NCBI GenBank assembly: GCA_023133315.1
Contig: JAGLWR010000039.1
Coordinates: 1-9,445 of the forward strand
DNA from: Methanomicrobia archaeon
Lineage (GTDB): Archaea > Methanobacteriota_B > Thermococci > Methanofastidiosales > B48-G16
Direction: 5' to 3'
DNA: 9,445 nt
Numbering within the stretch: position 1 is the first letter of the stretch; each line of letters starts with the position of its first letter. The notes under the pieces were generated by a model that searched no databases, was not told the origin of the DNA, and was given only the letters and a program-made list of their open reading frames with translations. This document shows positions 1 through 6,043 of this stretch, one piece after another. A program made the position numbers and the translations under genes.

Positions 1-554
1 ACAGTATTCCTATAAATTCCAATATTGATATTCTCCGTAAGCGTTCTGTATTTCTCCTCGCTCTCCCGCAGCGACTTCTCCGCATTTTTACGTTCTGTGA
101 TATCCAAAATCTGAGCTACCGTCCATAGTCTCCCTGTCGAATCTTTAATCACAGTAGAACTGATTTCTACTCGTCTTTTCTTACCCTCTTTTCGTACGGC
201 GTTAAATTCGTACCGAGGAGGAACTTTCTCTCCCCTCTGCCTGCGGATGTAGCGATCTGCAACGAGTAGCTTACCTTCTTCGTCAAGAAATTCTCGAAAA
301 TCATGACCTATGATCTCCTCACGAGGATACTGTAAGATTCGACATAATTCATCGTTTACATAGGTGAATTTATAGTCTTCACCCACAATAAGAATCCCGG
401 CGTGAGAGTTTTCTACTATGGAACGGAATTTTTCCTCACTTTCCCGCAGTGCTTCCTCCACTCGCTTGCGTTCAGTCTCTAATTTCTTCAGTTTAGCAAC
501 TCGCTGACGCAATTCTTTTATAACCTGATCTTTTGATTTATTACTCTCTTCCAT
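1..554 (-). CDS. PAS-domain sensor protein, N-terminal part (runs off the window)
   Basis: I read 184 codons without a stop, and the frame continues past the left edge. Residues 10-45 are a charged helix, likely coiled coil. Residues about 43-155 form a PAS domain: FRSIVENSHAGILIV, a YVNDELCRIL helix, and a PAC-like end (VEISSTVIKDSTG then DITERK). From residue 161 a second PAS begins after the usual RESEEKYRTLTENI linker. No membrane segment occurs in this part, so sensing is probably cytoplasmic. Whether a histidine kinase follows lies outside the window. The ATG at 552-554 is preceded by GAGGTG (559-564), a good ribosome binding site. Sixteen of 22 arginine codons are CGN, and one 60-base stretch I counted is 48% GC, unlike the AGA-rich AT-rich genes to the right. 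This suggests recent acquisition. The PAS assignment is firm; signal and output are unknown. Confidence 0.88.
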   Translation of the reverse strand, partial: MEESNKSKDQVIKELRQRVAKLKKLETERKRVEEALRESEEKFRSIVENSHAGILIVGEDYKFTYVNDELCRILQYPREEIIGHDFREFLDEEGKLLVADRYIRRQRGEKVPPRYEFNAVRKEGKKRRVEISSTVIKDSTGRLWTVAQILDITERKNAEKSLRESEEKYRTLTENINIGIYRNT

Positions 555-620
555 ATTTCACCTCTAAGTTGGGTGAGGATGCTTGTGCTATATTCTCACT
601 AGTCGACATAAATCTTATAT

Positions 621-686
621 TTATTATTATATCTATATTTTCTTTGTTTATAAAATTTTTCTTTTTTCGATCAGAATTTCGTTTAA
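621..686 (-). repeat. Promoter-bearing direct repeat, copy 1, upstream of the PAS gene
   Basis: This segment is nearly the same as 1364-1432. Two blocks match exactly: 14 bases at 646-659 and 16 bases at 668-683. Read on the minus strand, the order is a conserved AACGAAATTCTGATCG block, an A-rich BRE-like tract, then TTTATAAA (647-654), a good archaeal TATA box. That would place a start site near 625 and leave a leader of about 70 bases before the PAS start codon. Confidence 0.75.
647..654 (-). promoter_or_regulatory. TATA box for the PAS gene
   Basis: TTTATAAA is preceded on the minus strand by an A-rich BRE-like tract. It lies in the repeat that is also found upstream of the flavodoxin-like gene. 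The box is self-complementary, so direction is set by the flanking A-rich side and by the gene downstream. Confidence 0.5.
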
Positions 687-780
687 TTTGTACATTTATT
701 GGAACTTCAAGATTAGAGAGCAAAAAGACTTCCGATTATAAAAATAACATTAAAAAAACTTGAGACTTTCAAAGAAAAAG

Positions 781-810
781 AAATTGAGACTATTTTTTAC
801 TTCTCAATTT
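781..810 (-). terminator. Inverted repeat downstream of the flavodoxin-like gene
   Basis: AAATTGAGA (781-789) and TCTCAATTT (802-810) can form a 9-bp stem with a 12-base loop. It lies about 75 bases past the flavodoxin-like stop codon. A second, smaller inverted repeat, ATTCTTA/TAAGAAT with a 4-base loop, is at 842-859. Either could shape the 3' end of the transcript. The first also contains a TTGAGA copy and could instead be a protein-binding site. Confidence 0.35.
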
Positions 811-871
811 TCATACATTGGTAGTAATAGATAGTAAATTAATTCTTAGAATTAAGAATGAAGTTAAAATT

Positions 872-880
872 AAAAAAAAA
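872..880 (-). terminator. Oligo-T terminator after the flavodoxin-like gene
   Basis: Nine A residues on the plus strand read as T9 on the minus strand, 4 bases after the TAA stop. Archaeal RNA polymerase often terminates at such tracts without a hairpin. Confidence 0.5.
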
Positions 881-884
881 CAAT

Positions 885-1334
885 TTATAATTTATCTAGT
901 ATTTCATTTATCCAGATCTCAGCTATCTGTTTTTGATTATCAAAATTGTCTTTGTCTTTTTCAGATAGATACCCTTTAAAAACTTTCTGAGTTATAGGTT
1001 TATAAGGTAGTTTTTCAAGAATCTGGCCCATATACTTTTCACGCTTTTTCATTTTGCTACATACAATAAATGTCGCAAGTGGTTTATTTTCCAGTGATTT
1101 TTGATTTTGTTCCAAAAATTTTAATAATCCTGGATAAACAGAACCCCCCCATTTTAATGGAGTTCCATAAACAGCACCCCCTATAATAAAAGCATCTTGG
1201 TTAAAATCAGTAAATTCATTGTATTTTTTAGCTTCAACTGCAATCTCTTGTTTTTCAAGAGATGATTTAAACCATTTAATTAAAGCTTCAGTAGCTTTCT
1301 TTCGTTTAGTACCATAAATAATTCCAACTTTCAT
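885..1334 (-). CDS. Flavodoxin-like protein (HemG/Flavodoxin_5 type), 149 aa
   Basis: This is a probable small FMN-binding electron carrier or flavodoxin-fold oxidoreductase in the cytoplasm. The N-terminus has a first beta strand followed by the FMN phosphate loop region, IIYGTKRKKATEAL (residues 5-18). A central GGAVYGTPLKWGG segment (52-64) sits where flavodoxins carry the first isoalloxazine loop, and TFIVCSKMKK (88-97) is the next strand and loop. The length suits a single flavodoxin domain and the order fits the protoporphyrinogen-oxidase-like (PF12724) group, but substrate and partner cannot be told. The phosphate loop is unusually lysine-rich. The start at 1334 follows AAGG at a plausible spacing and matches the expected first strand. 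Only two arginines occur, both CGN. The gene is flanked on both sides by copies of a promoter-bearing repeat and may belong to an accessory segment with the PAS gene. Confidence 0.75.
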   Translation of the reverse strand: MKVGIIYGTKRKKATEALIKWFKSSLEKQEIAVEAKKYNEFTDFNQDAFIIGGAVYGTPLKWGGSVYPGLLKFLEQNQKSLENKPLATFIVCSKMKKREKYMGQILEKLPYKPITQKVFKGYLSEKDKDNFDNQKQIAEIWINEILDKL

Positions 1335-1363
1335 AATAAAAACCTTCTATTTCTATTCATTAT

Positions 1364-1432
1364 TTTATTATATATACCTATATTCTTCCTTGTTTATAAA
1401 ATTTTCTTTTTTCCGATCAGAATTTCGTTAAA
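1364..1432 (-). repeat. Promoter-bearing direct repeat, copy 2, upstream of the flavodoxin-like gene
   Basis: This is the second copy of the element at 621-686. It differs by a few substitutions and single-base indels. Blocks 1392-1405 and 1414-1429 are identical to copy 1. TTTATAAA is kept at 1393-1400. The sequences beyond both ends of the two copies do not match, so the similarity is confined to the promoter-like segment. Confidence 0.75.
1393..1400 (-). promoter_or_regulatory. TATA box for the flavodoxin-like gene
   Basis: TTTATAAA with an A-rich BRE-like tract upstream on the minus strand predicts a transcript start near 1371 and a leader of about 37 bases. A second TATA-like run (about 1368-1376, TATATATAA on the minus strand) is closer to the gene and could be used instead. 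Confidence 0.45.
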
Positions 1433-1466
1433 CATGGTTCACTTCTCGTTCCAATATACAGAGTAA

Positions 1467-3683
1467 TCAACGATATATGCTGGTACTCTTTTTCATCGTG
1501 GGAAGTTCGTAGCTTCTGATAGTTTCTTTGTCTATCGAGGGTGTAATTTCTTCAAGTGCTTTTTTGAAGTGAGACATGCTGACTTCCTTAATATTCTCAT
1601 TCTCTCTCAATGCAATCATTGCAGCTTCTCTCACCAATCCTTCGAGGTCTGCTCCAGAGAAGTCCTCTGTTTTCTCTGCAAGATATTTCAGGTCAACGTC
1701 TTTCGCAAGGGGCATGGTTTTTGTGTGTCTCTTCAATATCTCAAGTTTTTCTTTCTTGTCAGGAGCAGGGACCAGTATCTTTCTGTCAAATCTTCCGGGT
1801 CTCAACAATCCGGGATCTATAATGTCAGGTCTGTTTGTGGCTCCTATAACGATTACGTTACTCAACTCTTCCAGTCCGTCCATCTCCGTGAGAAGCTGAT
1901 CAACGACTCGTTCACCCACTCTGCTTCCTATCTCCTCGCCGCGGGGAGCTGCTATGGAATCTATCTCATCAAAAAATACTATGCTCGGAGAAACCTGTCT
2001 CGCTTTTCTGAATATTTTCCTTACAGCCTTTTCACTCTCTCCCACCCACTTGGAGAGAATCTCGGGTCCTTTGATGGAAATAAAGTTTGCTTCGCTTTCA
2101 CAGGCCACAGCTTTTGCCAGGAGCGTCTTCCCACAGCCGGGAGGACCGTATAAAAATATTCCTTTTGGGGGTCTTATTCCCATTTTTTTAAATCGCTCAG
2201 GATATTTCAAAGGCCATTCGACACTTTCTCTCAGTTCCTCTTTTACCTTTTGTAGTCCTCCTATATCATCCCATTTTACATTCGGCGTCTGTACAAAAAC
2301 TTCCCTCATAGCAGAAGGTTCGACTACCTTTAAAGATTCCTCAAAATCCTTTTTCGTGACTCTTATTTTTTCGAGTACTTCGGGAGGTATTCTTTCCTCT
2401 TCCAGGTTTATTTCCGGAAGAATTCTTCTCAACGAGTTCATTGCAGCCTCTTTGCAGAGGGCCTCGAGATCTGCTCCAACAAATCCGTACGTGATACCTG
2501 CGAGATAATCAAGATTCACATTTTCCAGCGGCATTCCTCTCGTGTGGATCTGAAGAATCTCCTTTCTTCCGTTTTTAGTAGCTACGCCTATCTCTATCTC
2601 TCTATCAAATCTCCCGGGCCTTCTCAAAGCTGGTTCAAGTGCTTCCGGCCTGTTTGTAGCCGCTATAACTATTACCTTACCTCTCGCCTGTAATCCATCC
2701 ATCAATGCAAGAAGCTGTGCTACGACTCTTCTCTCAACTTCTCCGGTAACTTCTTCCCTTTTGGGGGCTATGGCGTCTATTTCATCTATAAAGATGATAG
2801 AAGGTGCATTTTTTTCAGCGTCACTGAAAATTTTTCTTAAATTTTCTTCACTCTGCCCATAGAATTTCGACATTATCTCGGGGCCGTTTATAGATATGAA
2901 ATGAGCATTACTCTCGCTTGCTACGGCTTTTGCAATGAGAGTTTTTCCGGTACCGGGAGGCCCGTAGAGAAGTACACCTTTCGGCGGCTCTATCCCAAGC
3001 CTATCAAAGAGCTCTGGATGTTTCAAAGGAAGCTCGATCATTTCTCTCACTTTTTGTATCTCCTTTTTAAGACCTCCTATATCTTCGTACGTTACCGTCG
3101 GCATCTCCGTTTCTTTGATCTCAGCAGCTTCGGGAAGAACCTCCACCTTTGTAAAATTCGTCATCTGGACTATCCCGGAAGGAGACGTATTTACGACTAC
3201 AAATCTGATCTCACCGAGACCGAAAGGTGATCCCGAGATAACATCGAAGAGGTCACTAAAAATCGATTCGGCAAAAGGATCTTTTCTCTGGGAAACAAGA
3301 CTTATCACGTCTCCCTTTTTCAGAACTCTGCCTCTGAGGTTTCTTGAAACCACATTCCCAGAGATCATTATCCTCATACCTCTCTGCGTCGGTGCCAATG
3401 CAACATTTTTTGCAGGCTTAACATCTGCCTTTTTGATCTTTACAAACTCACCCATAGTTGTTTTAGCATTTTTTCTTATGAGTCCATCCATCCTAATTAT
3501 GTCCAAGCCCGTATCATCAGGATATGCGTCTATGACTATGGCAGCAGTCCCCCTGTTTCCTGTTATCTCTACAACATCCCCTTGAACTGCATTCATCTTT
3601 CTCTGAAACTTCTTATCTATTCTGACGATACCTCTGCCGACATCTTCCTGTCGCGCACCTGCAACTTTTAACTGAATTTCCAT
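1467..3683 (-). CDS. cdc48: Cdc48/VAT-type AAA ATPase, 738 aa
   Basis: This ATP-driven unfoldase is the archaeal p97/VAT relative, a cytoplasmic hexamer that threads proteins and can feed the 20S proteasome. The Cdc48 N-domain spans residues 1-185: a double-psi barrel, then the second lobe. In D1, Walker A is GPPGTGKT (241-248), Walker B IIFIDE (296-301), the pore loop KFYGQSE, and the likely arginine fingers R318/R319. In D2, Walker A is GPPGCGKT (513-520), Walker B IVFFDE (568-573), the pore loop KWVGESE, and the fingers R588/R592. Both second-region-of-homology stretches (ATNRP ... RPGRFDR) are intact. The length is normal. The last three residues, I-Y-R, fit the HbYX rule (hydrophobic-Tyr-any) for docking on the proteasome. 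The start at 3683 lies about 27 bases from a TATA box, implying little or no leader. A GGAG at 3695-3698 is probably too far upstream to be transcribed. Confidence 0.97.
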   Translation of the reverse strand: MEIQLKVAGARQEDVGRGIVRIDKKFQRKMNAVQGDVVEITGNRGTAAIVIDAYPDDTGLDIIRMDGLIRKNAKTTMGEFVKIKKADVKPAKNVALAPTQRGMRIMISGNVVSRNLRGRVLKKGDVISLVSQRKDPFAESIFSDLFDVISGSPFGLGEIRFVVVNTSPSGIVQMTNFTKVEVLPEAAEIKETEMPTVTYEDIGGLKKEIQKVREMIELPLKHPELFDRLGIEPPKGVLLYGPPGTGKTLIAKAVASESNAHFISINGPEIMSKFYGQSEENLRKIFSDAEKNAPSIIFIDEIDAIAPKREEVTGEVERRVVAQLLALMDGLQARGKVIVIAATNRPEALEPALRRPGRFDREIEIGVATKNGRKEILQIHTRGMPLENVNLDYLAGITYGFVGADLEALCKEAAMNSLRRILPEINLEEERIPPEVLEKIRVTKKDFEESLKVVEPSAMREVFVQTPNVKWDDIGGLQKVKEELRESVEWPLKYPERFKKMGIRPPKGIFLYGPPGCGKTLLAKAVACESEANFISIKGPEILSKWVGESEKAVRKIFRKARQVSPSIVFFDEIDSIAAPRGEEIGSRVGERVVDQLLTEMDGLEELSNVIVIGATNRPDIIDPGLLRPGRFDRKILVPAPDKKEKLEILKRHTKTMPLAKDVDLKYLAEKTEDFSGADLEGLVREAAMIALRENENIKEVSMSHFKKALEEITPSIDKETIRSYELPTMKKSTSIYR

Positions 3684-3706
3684 TAATATACAATCTCCAA
3701 AAAAGT

Positions 3707-3714
3707 TATTTAAA
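3707..3714. promoter_or_regulatory. Shared bidirectional TATA box for cdc48 and the FAH-family gene
   Basis: On the minus strand this reads TTTAAATA with a GAAAAGG BRE-like flank upstream. On the plus strand it reads TATTTAAA with an AAAAAAG flank upstream. Its centre (3710.5) is 25.5 bases from the plus-strand ATG (3736) and 27.5 from the minus-strand ATG (3683). Archaeal transcription starts at about that distance, so both genes should have leaderless or near-leaderless transcripts from one element. Confidence 0.65.
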
Positions 3715-3735
3715 CCTTTTCACATACTGGATTTT

Positions 3736-4392
3736 ATGAAACCTCTTATAGTAAAAAATACAGGTGAAAAAATATACCCTACAAAGGTAATTTGCCTGGC
3801 AAGAACGTACAGAAAGCACGCAGAAGAGATGAAGAGTGAACTGCCCAGTGAGCCTATACTATTTTTAAAACCTCCTTCAGCCATAATATACAGTTCGGAC
3901 GATATAGTTATCCCTGAAATTTCTAAAGAGGTGCATTATGAGGGAGAACTGGCTGTAATAATCGGAAAAGGAGGAAAAAATATCTCAGAAGAAAAAGCAT
4001 ACTCCCACATTTTTGGCTATTCTGCATTTTTAGACATAACAGCAAGGGATCTTCAGAGTCATGCAAAGAGTAGGGGGTATCCATGGAGTATATCCAAAGG
4101 GTTTGACACCTTTGCACCCCTCTCCGAAGTAGTGAAAAAGGAAGAGATAGAGGATCCTCATAACCTAAATATTAAACTGTGGGTGAATGATCGAATAAAA
4201 CAGAATTCAAACACAAAATATATGATATTTACGATAGATCAGATTATAGGATATATCTCTAAAATAATGACTCTGGAAAAAGGAGACATAATAGCAACAG
4301 GGACTCCCGAAGGCGTGGGAGAGATAAAAAAAGGAGATTGTATAGTCTTAGAGATCGATAAAGTAGGAAGATTGGAAAATTATGTAGTCTGA
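3736..4392 (+). CDS. Fumarylacetoacetate hydrolase (FAH) family protein, 218 aa
   Basis: This is a soluble metal-dependent enzyme of the FAH fold, the family that includes acylpyruvases, oxaloacetate decarboxylase/tautomerase (FAHD1) and 2-hydroxyhepta-2,4-diene-1,7-dioate isomerase. Visible landmarks are the H28-x-x-E31 catalytic pair in TYRKHAEEM, the metal ligands E69 and E71 in HYEGELAVI, the third ligand D100 in FLDITARDLQ, K121 in SKGFDTFAP, and the TGTPEGVG loop near the C-terminus. All expected catalytic residues are present, so it should be active. It is compact, like FAHD1, with no extra N-terminal domain. The substrate cannot be read from sequence. No aromatic-degradation genes lie nearby, so a housekeeping keto-acid role is more likely than ring catabolism. 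There is no Shine-Dalgarno sequence; the ATG is 25.5 bases from a TATA box, so the transcript is probably leaderless. Confidence 0.92.
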   Translation: MKPLIVKNTGEKIYPTKVICLARTYRKHAEEMKSELPSEPILFLKPPSAIIYSSDDIVIPEISKEVHYEGELAVIIGKGGKNISEEKAYSHIFGYSAFLDITARDLQSHAKSRGYPWSISKGFDTFAPLSEVVKKEEIEDPHNLNIKLWVNDRIKQNSNTKYMIFTIDQIIGYISKIMTLEKGDIIATGTPEGVGEIKKGDCIVLEIDKVGRLENYVV

Positions 4393-4426
4393 GAGGGTAT
4401 CCTCCCTAATCAAATTAGCTTAGGGA
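4393..4426 (+). terminator. Overlapping hairpins after the FAH-family gene
   Basis: TCCCTAA (4403-4409) pairs with TTAGGGA (4420-4426) around a 10-base loop. An alternative small stem, GAGG (4393-4396) with CCTC (4401-4404), shares bases with it, so the two are mutually exclusive. The position right after the FAH stop suggests a 3'-end structure. There is no strong T run behind it, so terminator strength is uncertain. Confidence 0.4.
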
Positions 4427-4502
4427 AGATGTTTTACATAATGTTGAAAGTAACAAATTGCTCCGACGAAACAATTATTCAATTATCCGCTCCATGCAAA
4501 AA

Positions 4503-4510
4503 TTTATATT
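4503..4510 (+). promoter_or_regulatory. TATA box for the DUF530-like operon
   Basis: TTTATATT is preceded by GCAAAAA (BRE-like). Its centre lies 27.5 bases before the ATG at 4534, the same distance as for cdc48. This supports 4534 over the upstream ATGs as the real start. Confidence 0.55.
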
Positions 4511-4533
4511 CACAGAATTGCAAAAATTTTACG

Positions 4534-5634
4534 ATGAGTTTAATTTACAAAGTAAACAAGTTTTTAGACACTCTTAACTATACGTTCAAATTAGATAAAT
4601 TAGGGAATAAAGAGTACTTTAAAGAGATATACTTCAAAATTTTAAATAATTTATCAGTTCTGGAGAATTTTAAAGAAGAAATGGAGTTCTACGGATTTCC
4701 AAATCCATATTATCCTCTAAAAGGTCTTAAAGGGTCTGAACCTTTTTTCAGAAACAGGGCACAGCTCAAAAAACTTACGTACGATAGAAACTCTTATGCT
4801 CTTTCCGCCCACAGAATCGCCCTGGGTCATTTAATCGAGTCGATAATGCTTAAAAATGAGAAGCGATACAGAGGAAGAGAAGCTTTGAAGTATTTAAACA
4901 AAGGGCTTAAGTTTTACAAAAACGAAAAAGGAGTCTACAGATTTGAGATCCTGGAACGTCTTCCTTTATCTGGCGATTATATGGTAAAATTAAGCAATTT
5001 TACTCCAGAACAGAGAAAAAATTACAGAAAAATCCTGACACTCATAGACAGCGAAAGAGGGGGATTGAGTTCTGTCAGCGTTTATATGAAGTATAAATCC
5101 GGGAGAACAAAAAAGAATATCTCTTTAAAGGAATACAAAACTTTTGTAGAGGATAAAACAAATATTGAAACTTTCAGAATACATAAAAAAAAGAGAGGAT
5201 TAATAAAAGATAGGCATATCAGGAAGATTCTCTCAATCTCTTATGCACCTTTCGGTTTAGATACATTTATCTTTGATATGGCAATGTTTTACCTGAAAAA
5301 GGGAAAATATGAAAGAGAGAGATATGCGGGAATCTTTCCTACTCTTTCCAATGAGATTCCCAAGAATAAACTCGGGAAATATGAAGAGATAATACTGTTA
5401 AAAGAAAAACTAGAAGAAGAGCTACAGAAGTTAGGAAAATTTGAGAAAAGTTTAGTTGTTGGAGGTATAGCATATTATGAAATTACAGGAAATATGGAAG
5501 AGACCTTAAAATATTTCAGCATAGACGAAAAAAAACTAAAAAGAAAGTTAGAAGAATTTGAGAGTTTTGGACTCCTCGGCACAAAAAATCTAAAACCTAG
5601 AACTCAGGAGTTTCTTAAATATCTGCAAAGGTGA
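4534..5634 (+). CDS. DUF530-like archaeal protein of unknown function, 366 aa
   Basis: The function is unknown. From memory the pattern resembles archaeal DUF530 (PF04409): an opening with a hydrophobic helix and KVNKFLDTLN, SAHRIALGH (residues 91-99), RLPLSGDY (142-149) and RYAGIFPTLS (263-272). That match is not verified by a search. The protein is lysine-rich with no membrane segment. Residues about 320-350 (EETLKYFSIDEKKLKRKLEEFESFGLL) look like a small helix-turn-helix, which hints at nucleic-acid contact. I chose ATG 4534 rather than the in-frame ATGs at 4429 and 4441: it has a well-placed TATA box, and the 35 residues before it are cysteine-rich, unlike the rest. If the longer frame is used, the protein has 401 residues. 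The stop codon lies inside the ribosome binding site of the next gene, only 4 bases from its start, so the two are translationally coupled. Confidence 0.7.
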   Translation: MSLIYKVNKFLDTLNYTFKLDKLGNKEYFKEIYFKILNNLSVLENFKEEMEFYGFPNPYYPLKGLKGSEPFFRNRAQLKKLTYDRNSYALSAHRIALGHLIESIMLKNEKRYRGREALKYLNKGLKFYKNEKGVYRFEILERLPLSGDYMVKLSNFTPEQRKNYRKILTLIDSERGGLSSVSVYMKYKSGRTKKNISLKEYKTFVEDKTNIETFRIHKKKRGLIKDRHIRKILSISYAPFGLDTFIFDMAMFYLKKGKYERERYAGIFPTLSNEIPKNKLGKYEEIILLKEKLEEELQKLGKFEKSLVVGGIAYYEITGNMEETLKYFSIDEKKLKRKLEEFESFGLLGTKNLKPRTQEFLKYLQR

Positions 5635-5638
5635 TCTT

Positions 5639-6043
5639 TTGAAGATAATAAAGATTACGAATAAAGAAAAAGTTATCAAAGAGATCGAAAAAGGAGTCGA
5701 AGATGAAGTGGTATATCTATCAATAAGACCTTCGATAGATGTAATCGTTGCCTTACTGGAGAATGATCCAAATATAAGGATACTTCTCTGTTCTCCAAGC
5801 TTATACGAGCTTACATCTGTAAGAGTAAAAAACGCTTTAAAAAAAGTGGGCATTTCTCTGGAAAAGGGAAGTTTTAAAGTTGGTAGACCAGTGAAATATA
5901 CTAAAAGAGATATAGAAGAGATATTCACTCTTTACAACTCTGGAGTTTCTGTGAGCAAAATAGCACATGAACTTGGAATACCGAGAAGAACTATTTATTA
6001 TTATCTCGACAAGGTGAAAAATAATGAATTACAGGTTATATAA
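5639..6043 (+). CDS. DUF1699-like domain fused to a helix-turn-helix, 134 aa
   Basis: This is a probable small DNA-binding protein. Residues 1-75 (VVYLSIRPSIDVIVALLENDPNI, then LLCSPSLYELTSVRVKNAL and GISLEKGSFKVGRP) resemble the DUF1699 family I recall from methanogens, which has a similar Ser/Phe-Arg-Pro-Ser stretch. That is recall, not a search result. Residues 90-125 (DIEEIFTLYNSGVSVSKIAHELGIPRRTIYYYLDKV) are a clear helix-turn-helix of the Hin/resolvase or HTH_38 style, with SVSKIAHELGIPRRTIYYYL as turn and recognition helix. It starts with TTG at 5639, justified by AAGGTGAT (5628-5635) just upstream and the lack of a suitable ATG. It overlaps the downstream nuclease gene by 20 bases and follows the DUF530-like gene by 4, so all three are co-expressed. 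It could regulate the operon or guide the nuclease. Confidence 0.75.
   Translation: MKIIKITNKEKVIKEIEKGVEDEVVYLSIRPSIDVIVALLENDPNIRILLCSPSLYELTSVRVKNALKKVGISLEKGSFKVGRPVKYTKRDIEEIFTLYNSGVSVSKIAHELGIPRRTIYYYLDKVKNNELQVI

Larger units (their letters stand above)
555..884. other. AT-rich intergenic region between the PAS and flavodoxin-like genes
   Basis: No convincing gene is seen here. It holds one copy of a promoter-like repeat (621-686), a possible operator cluster with TTGAGACT at 760-767 and 784-791, two inverted repeats (781-810 and 842-859), and an oligo-A run at 872-880 that reads as T9 just after the flavodoxin-like gene on the minus strand. The short open frames across it are AT-rich, cross the repeat and resemble nothing I know. 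Confidence 0.6.

Noticed and set aside
541..723. Short minus-strand frame of 60 codons overlapping the PAS start
   Set aside because: It covers the repeat with its TATA box; the same frame is broken in the second repeat copy, so there is no sign of coding selection.
533..763. Short plus-strand frame of 76 codons across the gap
   Set aside because: It crosses the promoter repeat and the start of the PAS gene, is rich in Phe/Ile from AT-rich DNA, and has no ribosome site or recognisable motif.
1335..1466. Transposon remnant between flavodoxin-like gene and cdc48
   Set aside because: The repeat here has no terminal inverted repeats and no target duplication that I can see; a duplicated promoter explains it better.
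1569..3585. Several long plus-strand frames opposite cdc48 (up to 194 codons)
   Set aside because: They are antisense to a gene with every expected AAA motif; the translations are Ser/Phe/Leu-rich without domains, as expected of shadows.
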